DNA of 64,000 bases from CAINVV01 sp963663005 (GCA_963663005.2 CAXXHH010000003.1:620001-684000); one strand, 5' to 3'; shown: positions 17,359 through 26,658, numbered from the stretch's first letter. Numbers and translations are program-made. The notes: a model not told the origin generated them from the sequence alone.

Positions 17359-18024
17359 TTACTTCAACGCTTCAAGATAAAGTGTATTAGAACGCTCCCA
17401 ATTCACTACATTCCAATAAGCGTCAGTATAATCAGCACGTTTGTTCTGATATTTCAGGTAATAGGCATGCTCCCAAACATCCAGACTCAAAACGGGAATT
17501 CCCTTCACATCCGCTACCGGCATTAATGGATTGTCCTGGTTTGGTGTCGACTGGATTACCAGCTTGCCACCAGAGACGGAAAGCCAGACCCATCCGGATC
17601 CAAATCGGCCCAAGGCAGCCTTTTTGAATTCGTCTTTGAAATGATCAAAACTTCCCCAGGTAGCAATAATCGCCTCACCTAATTTTCCCTTCGGCTGACC
17701 ACCGGCATTTGGCGCCATACCATTAAAAAAGAACGTATGATTCCATACTCCGCCACCATTATTACGAATTGCTGCTGGTGTCTCAGCTGTGACGGATTTT
17801 TGAAGCTCCAGCAGTGAAATTTTTTCCTGAGGGGTTCCCACTACGGCCTTATTCAAATTATCTACATAAGCCTTGTGGTGACGCCCATAATGAATCTCCA
17901 TGGTAGCCTTATCGATTGACGGTTCAAGTGCATCAAATGCGTATGGTAAAGGTTCCTGGCTAAACTGTGCAAATGCTGTGTTTTCCATAACTAACAAAAT
18001 TAAAATGAGAAGTAAATTTTTCAT
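17359..18024 (-). CDS. sod: Exported Fe/Mn-family superoxide dismutase
   Basis: Converts superoxide to oxygen and hydrogen peroxide. 221 residues. Unusually for this family, it starts with a clear signal peptide (KNLLLILILLVMENTAFAQ), so the enzyme should be periplasmic or secreted. Metal ligands are visible: His in the HYGRHHKAYV segment, His in VWNHTFF, and Asp and His in LSLDVWEHAYYL. A glutamine in the NQDNPLM segment, and Gly rather than Gln just before VWNH, match the Mn-type or cambialistic pattern rather than typical Fe enzymes. An inverted repeat 14 nt upstream of the start may be an operator. The product removes superoxide made outside the cytoplasm, from host or environment. Confidence 0.93.
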   Translation of the reverse strand: MKNLLLILILLVMENTAFAQFSQEPLPYAFDALEPSIDKATMEIHYGRHHKAYVDNLNKAVVGTPQEKISLLELQKSVTAETPAAIRNNGGGVWNHTFFFNGMAPNAGGQPKGKLGEAIIATWGSFDHFKDEFKKAALGRFGSGWVWLSVSGGKLVIQSTPNQDNPLMPVADVKGIPVLSLDVWEHAYYLKYQNKRADYTDAYWNVVNWERSNTLYLEALK

Positions 18025-18037
18025 GACGTAATTAATT

Positions 18038-18059
18038 TAGAATGATTATAAACATTCTA
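18038..18059. promoter_or_regulatory. Inverted repeat upstream of sod
   Basis: TAGAATG-8 nt-CATTCTA, perfect 7-bp arms in AT-rich DNA, centred about 25 nt upstream of the sod start. The form is like that of Fur/PerR-family operators, but the spacing is not canonical. A role in redox or metal control is inferred from position only. Confidence 0.35.
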
Positions 18060-18104
18060 GTGCTATTACGAGGCGTAAAAAAAATAGTTACTTACCGATT
18101 CATT

Positions 18105-18134
18105 TTTGTCTATTGGAAAATACCTCTACTTTTG
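18105..18134 (+). promoter_or_regulatory. Bacteroidota promoter for malQ
   Basis: A -33 TTTG (18105-18108) and a -7 TACTTTTG (18127-18134, exact TAnnTTTG) are separated by 18 nt, close to the known spacing. The box lies inside the longest open frame, showing that the real start is the ATG at 18199. Confidence 0.65.
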
Positions 18135-18198
18135 GGATTCAGTGAATTGGATCAGACTCTCTGCCTCAATTTGCCCAGTAACCATTTACATCAATTCA

Positions 18199-19689
18199 AT
18201 GATATCGTCTAAAAGGCTTTCGGGAATACTCCTGCATCCATCATCACTACCGGGGAAATACGGGATCGGAACTCTTGGGTTGGAGGCCCGGAAATTTGTT
18301 GATTGGCTTAGCGAGTCCGGACAAAAAGTTTGGCAAATCCTGCCCCTGGGACCGACAGACTGGAGTCATTCTCCCTACCAGTCTTACTCTGCCTTCGCAG
18401 GAAATCCGAACCTGATTGATCTGGAGCTTCTCGCCGAAGAAGCATACGTTTCATCAGAATTGCTGAATAACCCTCCCGAATTTCCTGCCGACAAAATTGT
18501 CTACAAAACCGTTCTGCCCTTTCGGGAAAAAATACTGAAATCAGCATACAATCATTTCACAAGCTCTTCCGGATTTGCGACTCCGGACTATCACCATTTC
18601 TGGGATCAAAACTGGTGGTGGCTCGAATCCTGGTCTCTTTTCGATGCCTGCAGGCAACACTTACCAGCAGCGGATTGGAGTGAGTGGGAGGAACCGTTGT
18701 GCAAACGGGAAGAGTCTGCCCTTTTTAAATATTACACAAAATACAGAGAAACAGTCCAATATAGCCGATTCCTTCAATTCCTCTTTTACAAACAATGGTT
18801 CGCAATAAAAAAGTATGCAAACGAAAAAGGGATCTCAATCTTTGGCGACATACCGCTTTACGTTTCCTATAATAGTTCCGATGTTTGGAGTAACCAGTCG
18901 CTATTTCTCCTGGACAAAGTAAGAAAGCCTACTCTGGTTGGCGGCGTTCCACCCGATTATTTTAGCGAGACTGGCCAATTGTGGGGAAACCCTCTCTTTG
19001 ACTGGGAAAAAATGAAGCAAAATGGGTTCGACTGGTGGATGGCTCGTTTGCATTTTAATTTAAAGCTCTTCGACTTGGTTCGAATCGATCACTTTCGCGG
19101 ACTCGAATCTTTTTGGGCTATCCCTTCAACTGAAAAGACGGCTGTCAATGGCAGCTGGATGCCCGCCTATGGAGATGAAATGCTGCAATTGCTGCAAAAT
19201 CAGATTGGCTCACTGCCTATAGTGGCTGAAGACCTGGGTCTAATTACAAAAGAGGTAGACCAATTAAGACTGAAATATTCACTCCCCGGGATGAAGGTAC
19301 TCCAGTTTGCGTTCGAGAGTGATGCGGCTAACACACATTTGCCGCACAACTATTCTGAGAATTTTGTTGCGTATACCGGAACGCACGATAACAACACCAC
19401 AGCAGGATGGCTGAAATCTTTAAAAAAATCTGAGAGCAGGATTCTGGAAAATTATGTCGGACATGGCAATGTAACCCCATGGCAACTTATCCGTAAAGTC
19501 GAGGAGTCAGTAGCACAATTGGCAATTATCCCGATGCAGGACATCCTTGGATTGGAAAGTTCTTCGAGAATGAACAAACCGGGAACCCTCAAGGGTAATT
19601 GGTTGTGGCGAATGAATCCGGATCTTCTTACCAAGGAGGCCAGTAATAAGTTGCTTGATTTAACGAAGCTTTTTGGAAGATTTAACTAA
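18199..19689 (+). CDS. malQ: 4-alpha-glucanotransferase (amylomaltase), GH77
   Basis: Transfers alpha-1,4-glucan segments between oligosaccharides in maltodextrin or glycogen metabolism; cytoplasmic. About 496 residues, the length of the short (Thermus-type) amylomaltase. It opens with RLSGILLHPSSLPGKYGIG. Catalytic residues line up with GH77: nucleophile Asp297 (RIDHFRG), acid/base Glu344 (AEDLG) and Asp397 (THDNNT). The open frame extends back to 18106, but the promoter at 18105-18134 lies in that extension and the family begins at the chosen ATG. Stands alone; neighbours are unrelated. Confidence 0.95.
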   Translation: MISSKRLSGILLHPSSLPGKYGIGTLGLEARKFVDWLSESGQKVWQILPLGPTDWSHSPYQSYSAFAGNPNLIDLELLAEEAYVSSELLNNPPEFPADKIVYKTVLPFREKILKSAYNHFTSSSGFATPDYHHFWDQNWWWLESWSLFDACRQHLPAADWSEWEEPLCKREESALFKYYTKYRETVQYSRFLQFLFYKQWFAIKKYANEKGISIFGDIPLYVSYNSSDVWSNQSLFLLDKVRKPTLVGGVPPDYFSETGQLWGNPLFDWEKMKQNGFDWWMARLHFNLKLFDLVRIDHFRGLESFWAIPSTEKTAVNGSWMPAYGDEMLQLLQNQIGSLPIVAEDLGLITKEVDQLRLKYSLPGMKVLQFAFESDAANTHLPHNYSENFVAYTGTHDNNTTAGWLKSLKKSESRILENYVGHGNVTPWQLIRKVEESVAQLAIIPMQDILGLESSSRMNKPGTLKGNWLWRMNPDLLTKEASNKLLDLTKLFGRFN

Positions 19690-19762
19690 TATCAAATCTC
19701 TGGAAAACTGACCGAAATCAATACTGAAGAAATTTTTCGCGTCTAACTTTAAAAATCGTACG

Positions 19763-20236
19763 ATGGTTAATCAAATTATGCCTTGTCTTTGGTTTGACAA
19801 TCAAGCCGAAGAAGCAGCTATTTTTTACACGTCAATTTTCAGAAACTCAAAGATTGAATCAATTAGCCGTTATGGGAAGGAAGGTTTCGACAAGCATGGT
19901 AAGCAGGAAGGAACTGTTTTAACTGCAGTATTTCAACTAAACGGACAATCTTTTACTGCCCTTAATGGCGGGCCATTGTTCAATTTTAGTCCAGCCATCT
20001 CATTTCAAGTATTTTGCGATACGCAGGAAGAAATTGACCATTACTGGGACCACCTCGTCGCCGACGGTGGCGAAGAAAACAACTGCGGCTGGCTGAGAGA
20101 TAAATATGGCATTTCATGGCAAATTATTCCGACGATACTTCCAACATTAATGAGCGACCCTGCCAAGTCTGAAAATGTTATGAAAGCATTCCTTCAAATG
20201 AAAAAATTCGATATTGAGAAATTGTCTAACGCCTGA
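19763..20236 (+). CDS. VOC-family protein, PhnB-like (first)
   Basis: 157-residue vicinal-oxygen-chelate fold protein. It opens with NQIMPCLWFDNQAEEAAIFYTSIF, the pattern of the PhnB / '3-demethylubiquinone methyltransferase-like' group, and has a GISWQI-P-L segment typical of its C-terminal strand. Members are often annotated as glyoxalase-like or of unknown activity; substrate not predictable. It is followed by another VOC gene and an SRPBCC gene in the same direction, a combination common in environmental bacteria. Confidence 0.85.
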   Translation: MVNQIMPCLWFDNQAEEAAIFYTSIFRNSKIESISRYGKEGFDKHGKQEGTVLTAVFQLNGQSFTALNGGPLFNFSPAISFQVFCDTQEEIDHYWDHLVADGGEENNCGWLRDKYGISWQIIPTILPTLMSDPAKSENVMKAFLQMKKFDIEKLSNA

Positions 20237-20336
20237 ATCATCTGGTAAAAAGGGGGCTTGCACTAATTTGGAATGATTCTAATTTTATTGGAACCATTGC
20301 ATCCCATCCGACGTACAAAAGCGAAAAGACAATACC

Positions 20337-20777
20337 ATGGCACGCGTTAATACTTACATGAACTTTCGCCGAAATACGGAGGAAGCTTTAAACTTCTACC
20401 AGTCAGTATTTGGTGGAGAATTTACCAACGGAGGACCAGTTCGTTTCTCCGACATTCCACATTCTGAGGGAATGCCTCCGCTCGCCGAAGAGGATAAGAA
20501 TCTGATTATGCATATCGAACTCCCGATTTTGGGCGGTCACGTTCTGATGGCCACGGATGCCCCTGAATCGATGGGCTTTACGGTCAATTTTGGCAACAAT
20601 ATGCACATCATGCTTGAACCGGACAGCAGAGCTGAAACCGACAAGCTCTTTGCTGCACTGTCTGTTGGAGGAGTAGTATCCACACCTATGCAGGATATGT
20701 TCTGGGGATCCTATTATGGCAGTTTGACCGACCGCTTCGGAGTTCAGTGGATGTTTAACTGCAACGAAAAACCCTGA
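20337..20777 (+). CDS. VOC-family protein, PhnB-like (second)
   Basis: 146 residues starting ARVNTYMNFRRNTEEALNFYQSVFGGEF, a distinct PhnB-like VOC subtype with a DRFGVQWMFN C-terminal strand. It shares the fold but little sequence with the first copy 100 nt upstream, so this is not a recent duplication. It ends 4 nt before the SRPBCC gene, which suggests co-translation. Catalytic activity is unknown. Confidence 0.85.
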   Translation: MARVNTYMNFRRNTEEALNFYQSVFGGEFTNGGPVRFSDIPHSEGMPPLAEEDKNLIMHIELPILGGHVLMATDAPESMGFTVNFGNNMHIMLEPDSRAETDKLFAALSVGGVVSTPMQDMFWGSYYGSLTDRFGVQWMFNCNEKP

Positions 20778-20781
20778 GAAG

Positions 20782-21210
20782 ATGGAGCCAAAGAAAAAAG
20801 ACCAGCTTACAGTGGAAGTCACGGTAGATGCGCCTGTGTCCACGGTATGGGAAAAGTGGACGAATCCAGAAGACATTTATAGATGGAATAATGCATCACC
20901 AGATTGGCATACGACCAAAGCAGAGAACAATTTGACCGTCGGCGGGAAATTCCTTTCACGAATGGAGGCGAAAGATGGCAGCTTTGGATTCGACTTCTGG
21001 GGTGTATATGACAACATAATCAATTATCAACTTATTGAATACACCCTTGGTGACGAGAGAAAAGTGGTAATCAGCTTTCAACCGTTAGGCGAAAAAACAA
21101 AGATTGTTGAAACGTTCGAAGCAGAGACAACTAATTCGCTAGAACTGCAACAAGGAGGATGGCAAGCAATTTTGGATAATTTTAAGCGATACGCTGAAGC
21201 CGGAATTTGA
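20782..21210 (+). CDS. SRPBCC / AHSA1-like ligand-binding protein
   Basis: 142-residue START-like protein: VEVTVDAPVSTVWEKWTNPEDIYRWN at the N-terminus and GGKFLSRMEAKDGSFGFDFWG in the middle are typical of the AHSA1/SRPBCC group, whose helix-grip fold binds hydrophobic ligands. It starts 4 nt after the second VOC gene and probably shares its mRNA. Ligand and role unknown. Confidence 0.87.
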   Translation: MEPKKKDQLTVEVTVDAPVSTVWEKWTNPEDIYRWNNASPDWHTTKAENNLTVGGKFLSRMEAKDGSFGFDFWGVYDNIINYQLIEYTLGDERKVVISFQPLGEKTKIVETFEAETTNSLELQQGGWQAILDNFKRYAEAGI

Positions 21211-21262
21211 AATAAAGATGTAAATTCGTCTGAATCAATTCTGTTAGAAAACTAAACGAAAA

Positions 21263-21886
21263 ATGAGACGATCCTTACTTCTTTTTGCTTCTCTCTTGTG
21301 CTTTTCGCTTGCCGGGATGACACAACAAAAAAATGCTTCAGTGAAAACAGCCCTGCTAATCGTTGATATTCAGAATTTTTACTTTCCCGGTGAAGGTCCG
21401 GGTTTGGTTCATGCGGAGGAAGCAAGCTTAGCTGCTAAGGAAGTCCTCAAAATATTCAGAGACCAGAAGCAGCTGGTGGTTCATGTTCGACACCAATCCA
21501 AAAAAGGATTTGAGATTCATCAAAATGTTGCACCTCTGCCGGAGGAGAAGGTAATCACCAAGGAAGAGGTGAATAGTTTTCAAAAGACTGATTTACTGGA
21601 ATATCTAAAAAGCAAAGAGATAAACCGTCTGGTAATTATCGGGATGCAAACACAAATGTGTCTTGAGGCTGCTGTGAGGGCCGCTCATGATTTTGGCTTT
21701 GAATGTATCGTCATTCAGGATGCCTGCGCCACCCGTGATCTCAAATTTGGTGAAAAATTGGTGAAGGCGGAAGATGTTCAAACCGCAGTCCTCGCAACAA
21801 TCACTGATGGAAGATATGGGAAAGTAATTGGCTTAAACGAGTTCAAAGAGCATACTTCAGATTTTCTGTTCGAAAAGAAGAATTAG
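21263..21886 (+). CDS. Exported isochorismatase-family cysteine hydrolase
   Basis: 207 residues: signal peptide (SLLLFASLLCFSLAGMTQ), then the cysteine-hydrolase fold. Triad residues are visible: Asp35 (LLIVDIQN), Lys in VITKEEVNSF near residue 100, and Cys133 (GMQTQMCLEAA). Members hydrolyse amides or vinyl ethers such as nicotinamide, isochorismate or N-carbamoyl compounds; an exported form is less usual. Its last 4 nt overlap the end of the convergent WG-repeat gene. Confidence 0.88.
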   Translation: MRRSLLLFASLLCFSLAGMTQQKNASVKTALLIVDIQNFYFPGEGPGLVHAEEASLAAKEVLKIFRDQKQLVVHVRHQSKKGFEIHQNVAPLPEEKVITKEEVNSFQKTDLLEYLKSKEINRLVIIGMQTQMCLEAAVRAAHDFGFECIVIQDACATRDLKFGEKLVKAEDVQTAVLATITDGRYGKVIGLNEFKEHTSDFLFEKKN

Positions 21887-22314
21887 AGTTTGATAATCTT
21901 CCACTTGCCGTTTTCTTTTACGTGCCCCATCCCTTTGTAGCAACACTCGCCATGAAAGTTGTTGGCCTCTTCGTATTTTGGCGGAATCACCTCTTTTCCT
22001 GTTTTATCGATGAATCCAAACTGGTTACCCAACTTCACGGTGGCATATCCGCCGATAAAATGCCACGTAAAATCGTATTTCGGAGCCACTATTTCTTTTC
22101 CCGCAGCATTGATATAGCCATATTTCCCTTCCAGTTTTATCGCAGCCATACCATCCACCAGGGGATACGCAAGGTCGTAACGTGGTGAGACCTTCACCGT
22201 TCCCTTTTCATCCATGTAGCCATATTTATTATTATCGCCTGAGAAAAACGGTGTCAATTGAGCTTGTGCAGCAAAACTAATCAGGATACCCAACAGCAAT
22301 AGTAGTTTTTTCAT
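21883..22314 (-). CDS. Exported WG-repeat protein
   Basis: 143 residues with signal peptide (LLLLLGILISFAAQAQ) and three WG-type repeats (YGYMDEKGTVKVSPRY, YGYINAAGKEIVAPKY, FGFIDKTGKEVIPPKY), then a short KENGKWKIIKL end. WG repeats form small beta-structures in envelope proteins of unknown function. Its start lies 15 nt after the GH92 stop on the same strand, so the two are likely co-transcribed. Confidence 0.85.
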   Translation of the reverse strand: MKKLLLLLGILISFAAQAQLTPFFSGDNNKYGYMDEKGTVKVSPRYDLAYPLVDGMAAIKLEGKYGYINAAGKEIVAPKYDFTWHFIGGYATVKLGNQFGFIDKTGKEVIPPKYEEANNFHGECCYKGMGHVKENGKWKIIKL

Positions 22315-22329
22315 TCTGTCGCAATTTTT

Positions 22330-24564
22330 CTAATGCAATTTTCCGGGTCTGTCTTCCGGGTTAATACCCCAACTGGCCGAGGGCGATTTACCCATATACA
22401 AAACCAATTCACCACCAGCCAGGATATCCTTGTGATTTAAGTATGATTTCAGACAGGGACTACCATTCAGCGTAGCATGTTGAATATAAATATTCTGTTT
22501 ATTCAGATTTTCGGCCCTGACTATAAAATGGTTCCCATTAGGCAACGTAAATTCAGATTTTTCGGACAACGGACTACCCAGAACATATTCCCCATTTGCT
22601 GGATTGACCGGATAAAATCCCATGGCACTGAGCACATACCAGGCACTGGTCTGGCCACAATCATCGTTGCCACATAACCCGTTCGGCTGATTGCTGTAGA
22701 ATTTTGTGAGTATATGATTTACCTTCTCAGCTGTTTTCCAAGGCTTTCCTACATACGAATACAAGTAAGGAACATGGTGACTTGGTTCATTCGAAAATTC
22801 CGAGAGACCGTAGAATCCATGATTTTTCAATTCACGGTATGGCCTTTCTGGCCCATTATAAAGCGAATCTAGTTTTTGATCAAACATTGCCTCGCCTCCC
22901 ATGGCATCAATAAGTCCGTAAACATCCTGGGGCACATACCATGTGTAAATCCACGCATTTCCTTCCTGAAATCCAATTGATTCAATTGGATTAAATGGAG
23001 TCATCCAATTTCCGTCCGAATCCTTTGGCCGCACAAAATTTGTCTCTTTATCAAACACATTTTTCCAATAACGGCTTCTCTTCATATATAAATCATAATC
23101 CATCTGAGAGCCCATTTTACTGGCAACCTGCGCAATACACCAATCATCGAAGGCATATTCAACAGTTTTTGTAACGCCACGCTTCCGCGGATCCAAATCA
23201 TCCGGGACATACCCATATTTCCGATAATAGTCCGACTCCCGGATATCCTGATTTGAGGTTACCTTCATTGCCTCAAAGGCGTAAGCATAATCAAACCCTT
23301 CAATCCCTTTAAGCATTGCATCAGCAATAATTGGTACTGCATGATATCCGGGCATTACATTGGCCTCATTGAAATACATCTCCCAGGAAGGGAGTAATCC
23401 GTGTTGACGGTAAAAAGCGAGATATGAATTGATAATGTCGGGTACCCTTTCAGGCTGGGTGAGTGTAAATAAAGGAGCAGTAGCCCGGAAGGTATCCCAA
23501 AGGGAATGTAAAGTGTAGACATTTTTCCCTCTGTACAACTTTTTGTCGGCACCGGTATAATCGCCCAACGCATCATCGAACCTGAACGGGGCAAAGTAAT
23601 TATGATAAACGGCCGTATAAAATGTCTCTAAAAAATTCTTGTCCGACGAGCTCACCTTGATTTTTTGTAACTCGGTTTCCCATGCATTTTCTGCATCACC
23701 TCTCACTTTTTCGAAATCCCAGTCGGGGATCTCCGACAAACCGGCCATGGCTCCCTCTATCGAAGCAGAACTAATAGCCACTTTCACCAGCAATTGCTCT
23801 CCCGGCGCGGTCGATTCGAAAGCCAGATAACTATTGATTCGGACAGCAGTGGCTTCTGCCTTCGATTTAAGTTTGGTGCCATCGGCAAACAACGTGACAT
23901 CAGTGAAGGGAGAACTGGTTTTTGCCGCGAAATAGACATACCTCTCACCTCCGAATCCCATGGAGCGCCGAAATCCAACGATCGTATTGGCATCGATTTT
24001 CTTAAAATAACATTCCAGCGGCTCATCGCCATTATGACCTACTCTGGCTTCTGCCCCATTTCCAAAGCCCAAATCGATACGAAGCAACGTATTTTTTCGC
24101 GCAGGCAAAGTGTATCGGTGTAATCCACAATGTAGAGTAGCTGTCAGCTCTGCCTTGATTGCAAAGCTTTTCAACAACACAGAGTAGTATCCTGGGGAGG
24201 CCTTCTCCTCTGAATGTGAAAAATCGCTTCTGACCGACTCCCAGGTAGGGACTGTATCTACCAGTGGAAGGAGTGAAATATCGCACAGACTTTCTGCTCC
24301 CGTTCCGCTGTAATGGGTATGACTAAATCCCAGAATTTTGATGCTGGAATAATGATAACCGCTGCACCAGTTGTATCCATGATCCCCGTTATCCGGACTG
24401 AGTTGAACCATTCCAAATGGAACGATTGCGCCCGGGAAAGTATGGCCATCCTCATCCGTTCCAATGAAAGGATTGACTAAATCGATTAACCTGGACTCGG
24501 GCTGGCGCAGACATGAAATAAATGAGAAAACAGCGACAAGTAAAAAAGCCGGACTTATTTTCAT
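22330..24564 (-). CDS. GH92 alpha-mannosidase, lipoprotein
   Basis: Calcium-dependent exo-alpha-mannosidase of family GH92, which trims mannose from N-glycans and other mannans. About 744 residues. The N-terminus ends at FSFISC, a lipobox, so the enzyme is anchored in the envelope. Family segments: VNPFIGTDEDGHTFPGA-PFGMVQLSPD near the start, YHNYFAPF and LHSLWDTFRA in the (alpha/alpha)6 barrel, and GNDDCGQTSAWYVLSAMGFYPV near the C-terminus, the classical GH92 motif. The frame extends upstream to 24639, but the methionine at 24564 starts the lipoprotein signal. No TonB receptor or SusD partner is adjacent, unlike in a typical polysaccharide locus. Confidence 0.95.
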   Translation of the reverse strand: MKISPAFLLVAVFSFISCLRQPESRLIDLVNPFIGTDEDGHTFPGAIVPFGMVQLSPDNGDHGYNWCSGYHYSSIKILGFSHTHYSGTGAESLCDISLLPLVDTVPTWESVRSDFSHSEEKASPGYYSVLLKSFAIKAELTATLHCGLHRYTLPARKNTLLRIDLGFGNGAEARVGHNGDEPLECYFKKIDANTIVGFRRSMGFGGERYVYFAAKTSSPFTDVTLFADGTKLKSKAEATAVRINSYLAFESTAPGEQLLVKVAISSASIEGAMAGLSEIPDWDFEKVRGDAENAWETELQKIKVSSSDKNFLETFYTAVYHNYFAPFRFDDALGDYTGADKKLYRGKNVYTLHSLWDTFRATAPLFTLTQPERVPDIINSYLAFYRQHGLLPSWEMYFNEANVMPGYHAVPIIADAMLKGIEGFDYAYAFEAMKVTSNQDIRESDYYRKYGYVPDDLDPRKRGVTKTVEYAFDDWCIAQVASKMGSQMDYDLYMKRSRYWKNVFDKETNFVRPKDSDGNWMTPFNPIESIGFQEGNAWIYTWYVPQDVYGLIDAMGGEAMFDQKLDSLYNGPERPYRELKNHGFYGLSEFSNEPSHHVPYLYSYVGKPWKTAEKVNHILTKFYSNQPNGLCGNDDCGQTSAWYVLSAMGFYPVNPANGEYVLGSPLSEKSEFTLPNGNHFIVRAENLNKQNIYIQHATLNGSPCLKSYLNHKDILAGGELVLYMGKSPSASWGINPEDRPGKLH

Positions 24565-24767
24565 TCGTAGTAGTAAGTAGTTATCCAAAAGCAATTTTAC
24601 TATTTTTTTACATATCTTCCACAGAACGATACTGGACATACTTCAAAAACCCAAAATCGCCAACCAAATTCACCGCGCAATTCAACGAATCACTGATGTA
24701 ATATGCCTTTTTACAAATGAGAATGAGGTTTTTACTGATATTTAATTTTTTCTTCCCTCCCTAAAAC

Positions 24768-24775
24768 TACCTTTG
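24768..24775 (+). promoter_or_regulatory. Bacteroidota -7 box for the LytS/LytTR gene cluster
   Basis: TACCTTTG matches TAnnTTTG exactly, 30 nt before the histidine kinase start. It is the only -7 match I found ahead of the whole 24.8-33.7 kb series, so it may drive all of it. No -33 TTG is clear. Confidence 0.5.
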
Positions 24776-24804
24776 CTTTACAATCAGCAGACCAATTTTC
24801 AATC

Positions 24805-25920
24805 ATGAATAAATCAATCAAAATAGAGATAATTGAAATACTACTTTTTGGAGTAATCTGGTTGGGAATCTTCGCCATCCCGTTTTTCAACCAATGGGGA
24901 TATTCCCCGTTGGACTGGGAAAAGCTTTTATCGGAGTGGCTGCGTATTTTCGGGTTCTTTCTCATTTTTCTTATCAACATTACGTTTCTTGTCCCCAAAT
25001 ACCTGATTCTTCAGAAATATAAGATCTACCTGATCTCGGTAGTGATACTCATTGCCGGGTTCACAACGGCTGGAGTAATATTAAATTCATTGCTATTCCC
25101 ACGTCCGCTCACAATGCCACCGATGAATCTCGGATCAGGAATTCCGATGGAACTGGGTTCTGGTATGCCCGCGCCAATTGGCTTTAAACCGGAAAGAAAA
25201 AATGATTACAATTCTCAGAGCCTTTTTATCATTGCTAATGTCATTATCTCGTTTCTCGTTGTTGGAACCAGCACCACTTTTAAGGTAATCGGACAATGGC
25301 TGATTTCTGACGACAGGAGAAAAGATTTGGAGAAGGAACAGTTGAAAAGCGAACTCGCTTTTTTAAGGCATCAGGTTAGTCCGCACTTTTTCATGAATAC
25401 GCTCAACAATATCCATTCCCTGATAGATATTAATTCAGAGGATGCTAAAGATGCTGTCATCCGGCTTTCCACCATGATGCGCTATCTTCTTTACGAAACT
25501 ACACACGGACTCACGAGTCTTAGCAAAGAAATTGGATTCATTGAAAGTTATATATCCTTGATGCAACTTCGTTTTTCAAAGAATGTGACTGTGAATCTGG
25601 AAGTCCCCAAGAGTATTCCTGAAGTTCAGCTTCCGCCAATGCTATTTATTTCATTACTCGAAAATGCGTTTAAGCATGGGGTAAGTTACCAGAACGAATC
25701 ATTTGTGTTTTTCCGTATTGAAGTAAATGAGAAACGCCTAAACTGTACTATAAAGAACAGCAAACACAATAAAACCGCAGATATTGCGAATAAATACTCT
25801 GGCATTGGACTAACAAATATCAAGAAAAGTCTGGAGCTTATTTACGGAAAGAATTATCAGTTTGACATTGACGAAACGGAATTCGAATATCATGTCTTTT
25901 TGAGCATTCCTATAGATTAA
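24805..25920 (+). CDS. LytS/YehU-type sensor histidine kinase
   Basis: 371 residues. Four membrane helices (about 6-27, 47-68, 74-98, 142-165) frame a short Met/Pro/Gly-rich loop (about 105-135). The His_kinase domain has the acceptor in LRHQVSPHFFMNTLNNIHSL (His in SPHFFMN) and the ATP-binding lobe with PPMLFISLLENAFKHG and YSGIGLTNIKK. It phosphorylates the LytTR regulator encoded 18 nt downstream. No periplasmic sensor domain is present, so the signal is probably sensed in the membrane. Confidence 0.93.
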   Translation: MNKSIKIEIIEILLFGVIWLGIFAIPFFNQWGYSPLDWEKLLSEWLRIFGFFLIFLINITFLVPKYLILQKYKIYLISVVILIAGFTTAGVILNSLLFPRPLTMPPMNLGSGIPMELGSGMPAPIGFKPERKNDYNSQSLFIIANVIISFLVVGTSTTFKVIGQWLISDDRRKDLEKEQLKSELAFLRHQVSPHFFMNTLNNIHSLIDINSEDAKDAVIRLSTMMRYLLYETTHGLTSLSKEIGFIESYISLMQLRFSKNVTVNLEVPKSIPEVQLPPMLFISLLENAFKHGVSYQNESFVFFRIEVNEKRLNCTIKNSKHNKTADIANKYSGIGLTNIKKSLELIYGKNYQFDIDETEFEYHVFLSIPID

Positions 25921-25938
25921 AAATTAAAAATTTATTTC

Positions 25939-26658
25939 ATGAAGATTAGATGTTTGGCTATAGACGATGAACCACTGGCACTGAAGCAGATAGGTGCCTA
26001 TATCGACAGAACCCCTTTCTTCGAAACTGTAGCGCTGTGTTCCAGTGCGCTTGAGTCCCTGCAATTCATTCGTGATGAAAAGGTTGACCTGCTTCTGGTA
26101 GATATTAACATGCCCGATTTGAACGGAATGGATTTTGTGAAATCACTTGAGCAGAAAATACCCGTAATTTTCACAACCGCGTACAGCGAGTACGCCATTG
26201 AAGGATTTCAAGTCGACGCACTTGATTATTTACTCAAGCCAATTAGTTATCCGAATTTTCTGAAATCAGCGAACAAAGCAAAAGCGTGGTTCGATCTGAA
26301 TCACAAGACTCCTGATTCTTTGCAGGCATCGAATGACTATCTGTTTGTGAAAGCAGAACATCGGTTGATCCGGGTTCATCTATCCGATATTAAATACATT
26401 GAAGGATCAAACGAGTACATTATCATCCATCAGCTGAAGGAGAAGCCAATCACTACGCTTATGCGGATGAAAAATATCGAGATGGAGTTACCCGAGAATC
26501 TTTTCATGCGGGTGCATCGGTCATTCATTGTCAATCTGGCACAAGTCAAAGTTATTGAGCGAAACAGAATCATCTTTGACGAAAAAATATATATCCCGAT
26601 TGGGGAACAGTACAAGGACAATTTCCAGCGGTTTCTGGATAAAACGTTCTATGTATAG
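25939..26658 (+). CDS. LytTR-family response regulator
   Basis: 239 residues: CheY-like receiver (CLAIDDEPLALKQI; phospho-acceptor Asp in LLLVDINMPDLNG; switch residues in PVIFTTAYSEYA and conserved Lys in DYLLKPI), then a LytTR DNA-binding domain (DYLFVKAEHRLIRV, IKYIEGSNEYIIIH, FMRVHRSFIVNL). It binds direct repeats upstream of targets. Cognate of the preceding kinase. The PqqD-like gene starts 46 nt downstream with no promoter box between, so the pair may regulate, and be co-transcribed with, the following cluster (inference). Confidence 0.93.
   Translation: MKIRCLAIDDEPLALKQIGAYIDRTPFFETVALCSSALESLQFIRDEKVDLLLVDINMPDLNGMDFVKSLEQKIPVIFTTAYSEYAIEGFQVDALDYLLKPISYPNFLKSANKAKAWFDLNHKTPDSLQASNDYLFVKAEHRLIRVHLSDIKYIEGSNEYIIIHQLKEKPITTLMRMKNIEMELPENLFMRVHRSFIVNLAQVKVIERNRIIFDEKIYIPIGEQYKDNFQRFLDKTFYV

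Noticed and set aside
24565..24639. Upstream extension of the GH92 frame
   Set aside because: It would bury the lipoprotein signal peptide 25 residues inside the protein; the methionine at 24564 is the sensible start.
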